Below, piece after piece: positions 10,647 to 22,216 of a DNA stretch of 64,000 nucleotides. The stretch is from Paralithodes platypus (taxonomy: Eukaryota > Arthropoda > Malacostraca > Decapoda > Lithodidae). Position numbers and translations under genes: made by a program. Location: NCBI GenBank assembly GCA_032716605.1, contig CM064551.1:45842611-45906610 (forward strand). Reading direction: 5' to 3'. The notes under the pieces were generated by a model. That model saw nothing but the letters and a program-made list of their open reading frames with translations, had not been told where the DNA came from and ran no database searches. The stretch's first letter is position 1; the number at the start of each line of letters is the position of its first letter.

Positions 10647-13600
10647 TGTTATGCCCTGTTTTTCTACAGGTTTAACTTGGGTAATGTGAGTTCTGAATGA
10701 CTGGGTATAGAAGGCTGCATGCACAATACAAGGTATGAGGAATAGAGAACACAAAATAAACACACGGTAACACGACACAAGTTCACGTTTATTGAAATCA
10801 AGAAATAAAGAGCATAGAAAGATAGTTATATTCGCACAAAACAAATGATAGAAGGGAACTGCTAGCATTAGCGGATCTGGATGGAGCCTAGTCTCCCACT
10901 TCCAACGTTCAGGTATATTCTTCTGATCACGGGTTTAATTAGCAAGTTTTTATTTTACTGGAAGACCCCAATATATTCGTATAATTCAATGTCACTGATT
11001 TTACCTCTTGCTGGCTGGTCGCGTGCCCAAGTAGCAGCTCACAGTTAGGATTAGACACGCGTATATTGTAGAACACGGAAATCTCTAGAAACCTCATGGG
11101 GGTACTGAACTAAGTTTGATATTCTTAAGGCAGAAATACGTAGAACACAAATCAGTGGGCGAACGTTAGATATCACTAGAGTTTTAATATCTGGATAAGG
11201 TAATTACGAGTCAAGGTCGCCTGTTAATTAAAGAGCACTGATCGCTTAGTACGTCCCAAATGGAATGGTTAAATATGAATTACACTGGGCAAGGTCTTAG
11301 CCACTTTATAGAAAGTTAATGAGTGAGCATCAAGCTAGTACTATAACACTTAATACTAGCAACATGAATCTTGAATAGTATGGGTAGATCTGGTCCTGGT
11401 TATCTTGCTTCCGGTGATGTTGGGGGCTAACGACTGGTTCCTCGGCCGTCCAGATGGTCCAAAATGTAGGAAGTTCTCAAGTCGAATCTCTTGATGATCG
11501 TTGCTGGCTACACACTTATATACCCACGAATTTGTGTGAAGGTTATAAGGTGCACGTTAGGACTTGTACATGGACAGATGCTTCTATCAGTCTTCTCTGC
11601 CACGGAGTCTGCCGGATCTGGAATCTCTCAACTCCGGAACAACACAAGGGCAGAGCTAGAGGTAAACTGCAGGGTAGTGACCACTGGTTGGTGTCTAGCT
11701 TTCAACTGATTTGACTGGGGGCGGGAGTTAGATTTATAGGCTCGGTTCTGGACCCTGTAGACAGTAGGGATCTCGAGTCTTATGGACTTAATTGAGCTCT
11801 CAATAGATATGGGGACTAGGTAAGATGGTATTTACTGTTGTGGCACAGGGCGATAGGAAGCCTTTATATTTTCATATAACTGAGCCTTAGTAAGAGGTAC
11901 TATTTTGGCTATACTGGACGTATTTAGGGGAGAGACTGGATCTACTTTGCGAGGAGGATGGGGACAGCTGTGATAGGAGCGTCCCTCTAGATTGTTCAAT
12001 CTTCATTCTATGGTATAGCTGAGGTGCTAATTTAGTGATCAGAGCATGCAAGAAAGGTAAATGGTTTATTGTGAGGTAATAGAGGTTAGTAAAGGTGTTA
12101 GTCATTCATGGTTAGTTCATTGATAGGAAGAATTCCTGTGCTACCTGGCAATGACTCGAAAGTCAAAACAGGGGCCAGGTATACCTCCGCGGGGGTGGGG
12201 GTCTCCCTCCTCGGGTGGGCAAAAAGGGGGAGCTGGGCGCCCTCTCTTCTGTGATAGTCGTCCGGCGGCTGTGGCTAGGGGCTTGCCATATCACCAGTGT
12301 TTGTAATAACCCTCTGTGTATGAGACAGATGTGGGTGTCTTTAATACCAAAACAGAAGGTGCCTTAGCTAACTGGTTTTACTCGGCTGGTTGTTAATTGT
12401 AGGGTTTGCTGGATATGGTGGAGACTGGGTTGCTAACTCTGCCACATTTATCTGGAAGTATGGCAATAGAAGTTAGTTACTGGCGGGGCGGCTAGCCTCG
12501 CACCGACGACCATTGGGTGCAGGGTTGTGAATGTGTTGTAAGAGAATAGATGGCATGCAAGGGGCTAGTAAAGTACTAATGTTGTTCTGGCCTACTAAGT
12601 GAAGGTAGGCTGGATAGGAGTATATATATAAAAGGTTGGAGAGCGTTAGTAACGGACAATTCAAGGATCTTCAAGAGGTATGAGAGAGAGGCTAGGTCGG
12701 ACAAGAGTTGAGAAGCGCGGGTGTCTTAATGAGAGGGGGGGGGAGAGTTCAAGGGCTACAGGGAAATTTTGCCCCTAAGGTCCCTGGGCGTGGGGGTGGC
12801 ATTAGGGTACAATTGATATGGAAGTTTGAAAAGGCAGTAGAATACGTTAGCCAAATGCTACCGGGGAATGCAACTATGGGGTGGTATAGGACTCTGGAAA
12901 AGATAGAGTTATGTGATCAGTCCGAGGGTTATGGATCTATTAGTTGGCCCTGGGAACTGCGTTTTCTATTAAATATAAATATCAACAACAGCGGCAGTTC
13001 GTAGGGGTACTTAGTTATTGTTTCGGGGTACTTATGACAGATACTGATAACCAGGTTATCTTATATAATCTCTGGTTGGGGTAAGAGGTGTAAGACACGA
13101 AGTAAATTGGCGTAGTGTGGACTGTGGATACGAAGGAGGCAAGGGGAAGACGTATGACAATTGTGGAAAGTAAATGGAAAAAGGTGAACACAATGGCGGA
13201 TAAAATACTTAACCTAAAGGATTGCATACATCGATGAACGATGACATTATAGTCGTCGTCCTAATAAGGTGATGAAACCTGGTTGATCTGTACTTGGCAC
13301 AATACGACACAAGGACACTGCCGCTATGTCGCATCAATGCTGGTGGCAGTTAATATTATAGACTTAGTTACTAGAGGAACAATGCAAGGGGCGACTGAGC
13401 ACGGGTTACACATATCTATACTCGTCATGGAAAATGATATAAGAGGTCTAGGGACAAGCGTGGGTGTTTGAACTTCTAAGATATATAACATCTACTTCTC
13501 GGATGCAAGAACATACATAGATATAATTATGGCTGTCTGATGTGTTGGCATTGGCTCAACGTCGGGACAGGCATGGGTGTTTTTAATATGAATGTATATT

Positions 13601-14161
13601 CCTGTTCATCATCTTTGTAGCAAGGACAGTGCCGCTATGTCGTATCAATGCTGGTGGCAGTTAATATTATAGACTTAGTTACTAGAGGAACAATGCAAGG
13701 GGCGACTGAGCACGGGTTACACATATCTATACTCGTCATGGAAAATGATATACGAGGTCTAGGGACAGCGTGGGTGTTTTAACTTCTAAGACATATAACA
13801 TCTACTTCTCGGATGCAAGAACATACATAGATATAATTATGGCTGTCTGATGTGTTGGCATTGGCTCAACGTCGGGACAGGCATGGGTGTTTTTAATATG
13901 AATGTATATTCCTGTTCATCATCTTTGTAGTTAGGAGTGTAGGACACGAGGGGGTTAGTGTACGTGAGGTGTGGAAAATGGTCAGTTTAGAAAAGGTAAA
14001 TGGGTGTGTCCTGGAGCTGTTTAGCCCTGAGGGCTTGGGCCTGTCTGCAATGGCGGGCTCGGTCAGCTGGTCCTTTCGTTCTGTGGACCTTTCTTCCGGG
14101 TGTTTCTGTGTGGTGTTCGCTCGTGGCTTCTGTGGTGGGCTTCTTGTTCTGGGGCATTTTA
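10647..14161 (-). mobile_element. Solo LTR of gypsy family A
   Basis: This is the reverse complement of the 5' LTR of gypsy A (21504-26862 without its Harbinger insert), bounded by the same ends: TAAAATGCCCCAG at 14161 and GGGCATAACA at 10647. GTATA lies immediately outside both ends (10642-10646 and 14162-14166), a 5-bp target duplication, so internal sequence was lost by LTR-LTR recombination. The length is 3515 bp against about 3140 bp for the 5' LTR; most of the difference is a 311-bp tandem duplication. It lies inside the hAT-like element. Confidence 0.9.
13311..13932. repeat. 311-bp tandem duplication inside the solo LTR
   Basis: Two units, about 13311-13621 and 13622-13932, are almost identical over their whole length, with a few single-base changes. 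The element-A LTRs elsewhere in the window carry one copy of this region, so the duplication is specific to this insertion or its lineage. Confidence 0.85.
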
Positions 14162-14166
14162 GTATA

Positions 14167-15710
14167 ATCGAAGATAAGGCCTACATACAATTATATATAA
14201 ATATATGAACCAAAAATTTCGGTAATATTTTCTTTTTCGTGAACTGTAATGGTCAAATCAATAGCTATATTTCATAGATAACCTATGTACTTAACCTTGT
14301 GAGAAAGTTGAGTGGTATCGAAGATATTTGTAGAGTAGGATAAACTTCTAAAGTGCTAAATGTTTAGGCCTTGAAATTTGTAGGCCTATGTTTTGGTCTC
14401 ATATTTGTTTCTCGAACTGTAGGGGGCCTAACATAGCCTATACAATGCTTATGGTCTTACTAAACCTTAGCTTTATTGTGAAAAAGATGAATAGTCGTTT
14501 AATATTAGTCAATTAAGTATGGGTGCAATACATCAGCTAAAATAGAGCATAGCGAGGCAACATTAATGGTGTAGAGTGTATACTTTTATTTATGCTACCA
14601 TACGCCTTCAATATATAGGCTATGGTGGCTGTACATATCAAGCCCAGGAACTGTGAAATAAGAAGGAACACAGTTGTGAGCATTGAATACTCGTTTGTAG
14701 GTTAATCTAGCCCTTTGGCTGGTTCAGGGTCAGGTGCAAACGTTGGTAAGCTTTCTAACAAGTTACTGGGGTTCTCAAGAGAGAAGTATTGAGATTTGAG
14801 GTAATGCATGGCTTGATTAGGCCTACCAATAACGCCTATTTTAACTCCCTAACGCCAGTGGTGGGGTTGAAATAATATTTTAATGTTATCACGTTTCATG
14901 TACAATATTATTTTTTGTTATTTTATTAGTATTATATTTGATATTCTTATTTCAGACATGCCTAATGAACGACAAAGAGAAAGAGTTCATCAAAGTAGGT
15001 AGGATGAAAATTATCACAAAATGCTCTATATACTTCAAAGTATTAAGTCAAAGTTAAGAATTAAAATTTCCTTTTTTTCTTTTCTTTTTTGTATATTATA
15101 TGATTAAATTGTGATATAACCTAGCAGAGATAATAAGGCCTAAACATTCTCTGTTTAGGAAATGGCATTTGTAGGAAGAAAATTCTCAACCCCATTATTG
15201 TTTATCGAGTTTAACTAGAATGATTTATTTATAAATGTATATTTAACCAAATGTTAAACATTATATCAATCCTTAATCACTTATCATTTGTATAACCTTT
15301 TTATAATTTACTCACCAAAAAATATGAATAAATAGCTAAAGTTAGTATACATACTGCATAGACAAAAATAGTTTTATTTTGTTTTTAACCTCAGGAAAGT
15401 ACGTTTAGGGTTTTAGAAGATATATGCCTATATGTTTTACAGTATTGTACCATTCATTGTACATGTATTCCTAATCCATTAGATAACGGTGATATAATAA
15501 TTAATTGTATATTAAATTATTACCAGTACCCCACTATTGAGTCATGGATAACGTCAAAATGCACCTAGGTAGCATTATTATTCTAAAACCCCAGCTGATT
15601 AGGCTCGCTTCGCTCGCCATCCCCACCCCCTTCTATAATAAGCAAACCAGAGAGGGGGCCCCTCCAGGCACCAAGCCCCCTGGGCCTCCAAATCTATAGC
15701 TACGCCCCTG
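14167..15710. other. hAT-like element remainder, gene-free
   Basis: AT-rich sequence without a credible ORF on either strand, between the solo LTR and the right hAT terminus. Poly(T)-rich patches occur near 15070-15100. Confidence 0.4.
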
Positions 15711-15784
15711 ATCCAACGACAGAGTATCTCGCCCTCATACCGATCCCCTGCCCATCCAATCTAAACTGATTACTTGATACCTCA

Positions 15785-16108
15785 ATACTTTGGCAGGTCC
15801 TGGCGCAGGCTCATAGAACATGGAGCATGGCTTAGAGGAGAGCAGCTAGATTAAATGGGTAACTATAACAATTCTTTCTCTCCTTCGCTTTCTCTTCCTT
15901 CTTAGTCGTCTCGGAGTGTGTACAACGTGCCTAGTAGTGAATTGAGGTGCAACTCTAGAGATTATTTGGTTACTTCGCGTGAGTACCGATAAATCGGCCC
16001 GCTGTGGTAGCGGCGGAGATCATAAGCCCTACGTTGGATACTCCGAGACTGCTACCAAATAAGAGGTTTTCCTTATTTGGTTATAAGGGAGGTCGTCAAA
16101 CCTCCCAA
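15785..16108 (+). repeat. Right inverted terminal repeat of DIRS-B
   Basis: Inverse of 1000-1274, extended at the tip by about 48 bases carrying a small hairpin (AAACCTCCC with GGGAGG..). The same tip occurs at 340-387 in the truncated copy, which confirms the terminus. Confidence 0.85.
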
Positions 16109-16232
16109 TAATAATGGTCACCAAATGAGGATTCCAAGCCAAAAATACAAGCAAGTATAATGTAATGTCGTGAATTTTCTTACCTGGGTAGTAGGCTAAT
16201 TGGGCGAATAAAATCTGATGAAGCGGTCTTAA

Positions 16233-16836
16233 CCCGGGAACTGCGGGGAGACTCTTAAGAGTTCCCCCGGCGGACTGTGGGGAGACTCTTAAGAGTGAGT
16301 GAAAACAAAAATCAACTTTTGACATCGAAAAAAAAAAAAAAAAAAAAATTTGTTTGGCCCCTGGGCCATGCAAAATCTTAGTCCTCTACCTCCCCTCCTT
16401 CCCCACTTTCCTCCTCTCCTTCAGTTATCACCTATTTTCCCTGTTATTCCCATATTCTGAGGTATATTTTCGTGTTAACATTAGCGAGTTGCAAGCAGGG
16501 TGTTGTCATCACTGATGGCAAGCGAGTGCAAGAGAGAGAGAGAGTATCGATCGACTGTGTCTCAGTGGCCTTGGGGGAAATTGGCGGGAAAGCAGCTTGC
16601 CTCACCCATACATTATACAACTCGCGGGCTATATCTCCGATTTTGACCATCCAAACGCTGTTTTCACTCGTTTTATTGTTGTTTCAGGTTAATACCTTTA
16701 TAATCAACCCATAATAGGCGCATATGGATAAGTATTAATGCTATTAATGGTACAATGAATATTTTAGTGACGGAAACACCTCAAATACGTCAGCACAGGG
16801 GGACGTTTCCAATTACCCCCATGCGCACTTCAGAGG
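16233..16836 (-). mobile_element. piggyBac-like MITE, copy 2
   Basis: Same family as 9263-9866 in the opposite orientation, 604 bp, flanked by TTAA at 16229-16232 and 16837-16840. It is very similar to the copy at 22079-22698, pointing to fairly recent spread. It contains an A-run of about 20 at 16329-16348 and GA-repeat sequence. No transposase. Confidence 0.85.
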
Positions 16837-16840
16837 TTAA

Positions 16841-17431
16841 GGACCTATCCATATGGAAGCATACACCAGGAGTTGTGATTAGATGATACAATATTATATA
16901 ACGGGTACCTATGTATGTAAGAATTGCAATAAATTATGTGAAATACAGTATATTGTTGCGGTACCTATAATTGTCCAAGCATCATATATTTAGTAATTTA
17001 TAAAAGTAAACCTGCCTACTAGACTTTCTGTTTTTGGTACCGCATAGTACTGTAGACAGGGCAGGTGTCAATTTGATGCAGAATAAGTATTGAAAATCAA
17101 TGATTTTCTATATTAATTAGCCTAGTCAAAGGGGGTGATCACATTACTATTAACTTGAAACCCGAAACTTTATGATATTGCTGCACTGCCACTGAATGGT
17201 ACTGGATTAAAACCTGGCACTTTTCATGTAGCAGAACTGTACAGTATAAAACTTGGGGCAAATTGGTGCAGCTGTGGTAAATAACCCCATAAAGTATACA
17301 GTACTCGGTACCTACTAAGTGATCTGTATAGGATTCACTATTCTGAACTTATACATACAGGTATTTGTTTTTGAGGGAATACATAAGAGTTGAGACAGGC
17401 GAAGCCAGGGTCAAATTGGTGACCAGGCTAC
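16841..17431. other. AT-rich spacer, nothing recognised
   Basis: No ORF, repeat or regulatory signal that I can support. Confidence 0.4.
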
Positions 17432-17627
17432 GGTAAGATTAGGAGTAGTGGGCGTACCACTACCGACACAGCATAAATCATCTATAAAACATTAACCTAA
17501 CCTAACCTAACCTAGTACTACATGAATACTAGGTTAGGTTAGGTTAGGTTGTTTGGTTAGATTAATGTTTTATAGAGGAGTTATGCTGTATGTTGGTAGT
17601 GGTACGCCCACTACTCCTAATCTTACC
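17432..17627. mobile_element. Palindromic MITE with TTAGG runs and 8-bp target duplication
   Basis: A 196-bp near-perfect palindrome with outer arms GGTAAGATTAGGAGTAGTGG and the complement. CAGGCTAC flanks it exactly on both sides (17424-17431 and 17628-17635), an 8-bp target duplication. The inner stem holds four CCTAA units (17494-17513) facing four TTAGG units (17530-17550) around a loop of about 15 bases. An 8-bp duplication suggests mobilisation by a hAT- or P-type transposase. TTAGG is the arthropod telomere unit, so the resemblance may be coincidental or reflect an origin. Confidence 0.82.
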
Positions 17628-17635
17628 CAGGCTAC

Positions 17636-18573
17636 TGAACTGGAGCCACAGGCCTAGGCCTCTTCCAGAAAAAACATTGAGTATTAGGCTATGGTAATAT
17701 TCAGTTGAGAAACTCTGCCTCATAAAGCTAAACTAACTCAACCCAATCCCACAATCGGATTGCTACAATACTATACTGTGCCTAACTTACCTAATGTAAC
17801 TAACCTTACAGAATACAGACCCCATGCTGGCAATATATAAGATGACAATTAATTCATGGGGTGGCTTAGGGGGGAAAAGCCCCCTTTCAACCTATTATTG
17901 TATCCCACGGCAGTCAAAATATAAAGGAGCGTGCGAGTAGTGTAAAGAAGGAAGGCGATACGTTTGAATACTACCATACATCCTTCCCCCAACTTTTAGA
18001 AGCTGATTTGCTTCGGCTGGCTTCTGAAATTTACGGGATAGTCCTATACTCAAAAGTAAGGAGTATTGTTAGGCTACACTACTTCAAGAAACCTATCATA
18101 GGCCTACTCTAAATTTGTAGGTTAGGTTAACTCAGAAATCGCTTTCCCCATTAGCTAACCTAACCTTGACTATATTAATTTGCCAACAATTTTGCATTGT
18201 TTAAAGAGTAGGCTACATGTTGATTAAATATGCAAGTCCCATGGAGATTAAAAAATAATATTTAGCCATGAAATCTTTTTCTATAATTAGGCTAGGATAG
18301 GTGACTATCCCTAGATGTCTAAAGCCGATGAGAACAATTGTGTGATCCAAACACTTTCCCTGCTAAATTTTTGGAAAAACTCAGAGTCAGAGGTTACCTC
18401 GCTTGGATAGCTAGAATAGATTAGTTTTATTAGGTTACCATGGTTATTATAAACTAAATTATCCACTAGCCTCTCATGCCTAACCCATCATCCAAAATCC
18501 AACCCTGGTAACCTCTTGAGGTTAGGCTAGGCCTACCCTGTTTTCAGTAGTTTTAATATATCAAGATAATTAC
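17636..18573. other. AT-rich spacer, nothing recognised
   Basis: No supportable gene. TAGGCCTA-type words are common, as elsewhere in the spacers. Confidence 0.4.
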
Positions 18574-18577
18574 TTAA

Positions 18578-19206
18578 CCTCTGAAGTGCGCATGGGGGTA
18601 ATTGGAAACGTCCCCCTGTGCTGACGTATTTGAGGTGTTTCCGCCACTAAAATATTCATTGTGCCATTAATAGCATTAATACTTATCCATATGCGCCTAT
18701 TATGGGTTGATTATAAAGGTATTAACCTGAAACAACAATAAAACGAGTGAAAACAGCGTTTGGATGGTCAAAATCGGAGATATAGCCCGCGAGTTGTATA
18801 ATGTATGGGTGAGGCAATCTGCTTTCCCGCCAATTTCCCCCAAGGCCACTGAGACACAGTCGATCGATACTCTCTCTCTCTCTCTTGCACTCGCTTGCTA
18901 TCAGTGATGACCACACCCTCCAATCGGATTTCTAATGTTAGCACGAAAATATTCCTCAGAATAAGGGAATAACAGGGAAAATAGGTGATAACTGAAGGAG
19001 AGGAGGAAAGTGGGGAAGGAGGGGAGGTAGAGGACTGAGATTTTGCATGGCCCAGGGGCCAAAAAAAAAAATAAAAAAAAAAAAAAAAAATATAAAAAAA
19101 TATTTTTTTTTCGATGTCAAAAGTTGATTTTTATTTTCTCTGACTCTTAAGAGTCTCCCCGCAGTGCGCCGGGGGAACTCTTAAGAGTCTCCCCGCAGCT
19201 CCCGGG
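18578..19206 (+). mobile_element. piggyBac-like MITE, copy 3
   Basis: 629 bp, flanked by TTAA (18574-18577 and 19207-19210). It starts CCTCTGAAGTGCGCATG and ends GCAGCTCCCGGG. The right end shows the family hallmark: two ACTCTTAAGAGT palindromes, each followed by TCCCCGCAG, at 19141-19206. An A-rich stretch at 19061-19110 has expanded relative to copy 1. Confidence 0.85.
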
Positions 19207-19210
19207 TTAA

Positions 19211-19784
19211 CAATATAGGCCTAGGCTAAATTCTCATCAAAATTGCTCATAGGCAATGTCCAATTTAAGCATCTCTTACTATGAAATGGAGAACTCAAAG
19301 CTTTACCTTTCCCATTTGGGAAGGGTCAGCCAGGGGATAGATAGCCTATGGCAATTTACAGCCCACTATCCTAGCTCTGGCCCTTTTTGAGTTAGAGATA
19401 AGCTAGGTTAGATTTCACGATTTATGGCCATAGGCCTAGATCTACTTGGAACAGGTGAACAGGGCTAGGCTTGAATAAAACAGAAAAGCTTGCCTGATAT
19501 TACTTATTAGGCTATAACAAAGCCACTTTTCCAGAGAGCCAAGCACAACCCAATTATTCAGCGAAAATCCATACCACAACCCCATGGCTATTCCTAAACT
19601 CAAAAATTGATTGGTGGTTGAAGGGAAATTAGGCTAGAGAAATTCAATGGTCCTCTGGGGAATCACTAGGCCTAGGCTACCTTATTTTCGTCAATTGAGA
19701 ATGTCCTAAATACAGAATAATAAGAGTAATGCAATAAACTGGGTAAATAATACACCAGGGACCATCACTTTATTACGATTCGAT
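19211..19784. other. Spacer, nothing recognised
   Basis: AT-rich sequence with scattered TAGGCCTA words; no credible gene. Confidence 0.35.
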
Positions 19785-20050
19785 TCCGTCTGTACTCCCG
19801 TGAGGCTGCCCGAGGCAGTAATTTGTAAACAAAACGTTCCTCGGGTATACCAACCGTAAGAAATGCACCGCGGCGAGTTTGACAGGCTTCCCAACCATAC
19901 GTCCGACGGTATCGCACGAGAGATTCGCACAAGGAAGCAACTGGCGGTATCTCCTTCACGTGCGAATCCGACGTGAGACGGTGAGAGTCCTTCGTCGAAG
20001 GGATCTCACGATTATCTGGTACAGTCGCCCGTGGAAAAGGCAGTGTTGTA
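19785..20050 (-). other. CpG-rich islet with a 100-codon open frame
   Basis: CpG density rises sharply here compared with the AT-rich flanks. On the - strand a frame runs from an ATG at 20067 to 19765 (100 codons) and reads, for example, CESLVRYRRTYGWEACQTRR and RGAFLTVGIPEERFVYKLL. I do not recognise the protein. An AATAAA lies on the same strand just inside the frame's end (about 19767-19772). It could be a host exon, a promoter-type CpG island or a fragment of an unknown element. Inverted GATTCGCAC/GTGCGAATC words occur inside. Confidence 0.3.
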
Positions 20051-20498
20051 AAAAAAATTGTCATCATCTTTTTCGAATTTCCTGCATCTCCACGTATGTA
20101 ATTTGCTGCTTCTGTGTTCTATGACATTCTGATTCACATTGATTGATTTCCTGTCACTGGTCTAATAAGAAATATAGCCGGTAACATATTTAGCTGCCCG
20201 ATTTGATAGTGGATTATAAATTGGTAACTTAAAAGCACACGATAGCTTGTTTTGTAGGAAAGAAACTATAGTGCGCAGGCGCAGACATTCAACCTGCCAA
20301 ATTCTACAGCTACAGAATATAATACCGTATGCTCAGCCAATTTCTACTGAAACACGTATTTGTTAGTAACTAAAAAGGAAGTAAATACAATACTTCAATG
20401 AGTATTAAAATTTCGCCCAGCCTATTAGCCTACACCACATTAGATGAAACTAAATTTCTTGTTCAGGAAGCTGATATTTATGTATCAAATTATGTTAA

Positions 20499-21131
20499 CC
20501 TGACAAGCGCGATATAGACCTAGGTGCTAGGGTAGTTATTTGTGCATTTCTAGCCCTGGATTCTGACAGAATTCGTTATATTTACAATATAAAGCATTAT
20601 TTGTTTTCGGTATGCTTTTATTTTACATATATGATGTATATATGAACCTTCAAAAGTGCTAAAATAAGTGGGAAAAGCATTTGGGTGGTGAAAAACGAAG
20701 ATATTGGCCACCCGGTCATAATCTCAGGCGAGAGAGAGCCACAGGCAGCCCTCCCCTCTCGCTGTCTGGGAGTCAACTGAGACGAGCGGGGCGGTGTGTG
20801 CCGGTGTCTGGGTGTTGCATAACGATCTTTTATGCAACCCACTTGTGCTACATTATCGCGGGAGAGAAAAATAACCGATAAATGATGATAATAAGAGGAT
20901 AAATAGGTGATAATTGAGGAGGGGGGAATAAGGTGGGGAAGGAGGGGAGGGGGAGGGGTGAGAAACACATGGATGAGTACTAGAGGGGAATTATCTCACC
21001 TAGAGACAAAATCCTTTGTTTTGATAGGCCCTTTTTTTTTTTTTGGAAGGCTTTTTTTATGGTCTTGCTTCCGTGAGGCCTATCGCGTTCCCTATAGGAA
21101 GCCTTCCGTGAGGCCTATCGCGCTTGCCGGG
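20499..21131 (+). mobile_element. piggyBac-like MITE, divergent subfamily
   Basis: 633 bp flanked by TTAA (20495-20498 and 21132-21135). Termini CCTGACAAGCGCGATA and the complement of CCCGGCAAGCGCGATA form a clear ~16-bp inverted repeat with two mismatches. The interior shares patches with the other subfamily (AATAGGTGATAA, GGGGAAGGAGGGGAGG, a GTGGTGAAAAACG-like block), so the two are related. Near the right end CTTCCGTGAGGCCTATCGCG occurs twice, parallel to the doubled palindrome of the other subfamily. No transposase. Confidence 0.83.
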
Positions 21132-21656
21132 TTAATAATTATATATTCACTGCATAATTAACGAATATATAACCATCATATTATGAATCTAGTAAAAATA
21201 TACTACACAACTATGTGTCATAGATAGTTGTGAACTGTATTAAACCTCTTAAATCACGAAAACCCTCAAAACACCTCAATGGTGCATCACACACGATAGT
21301 CATTTGAATAAGACCCCCAGCGCCATCTGGATTTTTAGTACAGTTTTACCTCATTGGGGTTGGGTGTGACAGGGATCTGCCTTGTGTGGGCCGATCGGCT
21401 TTCTGCAGACTCCCGTTTTCTTATGTTCTTATGTTTGTGACATGAAATATATGCAAAAAGATTTTGGATAATCTCGTCGAGGTATCCGCCGAACCATCGC
21501 TTATAAAATGCCCCAGAACGAGAAGCCCACCACGGAAGCCATGAGCGAACACCACCAGGAAACGGGAATAGAAACACCCGAAGGAAAGACCCACAGAATG
21601 AAAGGACCAGGTGACCAAGCCAACCAGTTAAGACAGGCCGAAGCCCGCAGGGCTAA

Positions 21657-22173
21657 AGGCGTGGTTACACATGCCCAAATTTTTGCCACCCAAGCAACTT
21701 TTGTCACCGCTACGGGCAACTTTTCTGAGACCCAAAAACAAGTGGTTACACTTGCAGGAAGAGAGTTGCTCGTAGCACTATCTCCCGTAGCCTACACTCT
21801 TTCGTTTTCACTTCGAAATTAATTGGTCTTAATTCGGCCGTTTTAGCTTCCCATCACGCTATTAATACATCACAATCCCTATGATAAAGCTGAGCATATA
21901 TAAAAACCAAGGTATATATCACTATATTGCTCGCCATTACATAAAACAAGCGACATGAATCCACGTCTGTCGGTAAAAGTGCAATTCAGTTGAAACAGCA
22001 GCACGCTCATGATTGGCTATCTTATTATTACCCTGATCATTTATTTATCATCTGTATTGTTCCTTATTTATTCATTAACCCGGGAACTGCGGGGAGACTC
22101 TTAAGAGTTCCCCCGGCGGACTGCGGGGAGACTCTTAAGAGTGAGTGAAAAAAAAAATCAACTTTTGACATCG

Positions 22174-22216
<43 letters not shown>

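Larger units (their letters stand above)
10115..15710. mobile_element. hAT-like element, non-autonomous, perfect 8-bp target duplication
   Basis: Termini are CAGTGGCGTAGCTA on the left and the complement of CAGGGGCGTAGCTA on the right. Both are flanked by ATCCAACG (10107-10114 and 15711-15718), an exact 8-bp target duplication diagnostic of hAT-type insertion. Just inside the ends lie G-rich and C-rich blocks typical of this terminus type. Without the nested solo LTR the element is about 2.1 kb. No transposase or BED-type zinc finger is visible, so it would need a transposase in trans. Confidence 0.88.
1000..16108 (+). mobile_element. DIRS-like retrotransposon family B, decayed and nested
   Basis: The left terminal repeat (1000-1274) is inverted at the right end (15785-16108), and an internal complementary region lies at 10002-10114. 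This is the architecture of DIRS tyrosine-recombinase retrotransposons. Removing the hAT-like insertion (10115-15710 plus one 8-bp duplication) leaves about 9.5 kb, close to the 8.7-kb intact family-A element. The spacing from ICR to right end (about 390 bp) also matches family A. The interior is heavily mutated; the only clear coding remnant is RNase H near 6855-7215, in + orientation. Other passengers are a LINE fragment and a piggyBac-like MITE. Confidence 0.78.

Noticed and set aside
17494..17550. Interstitial telomere or chromosome end
   Set aside because: Only four units on each side, in inverted orientation inside a palindrome with target duplications, so it is part of a small mobile element.
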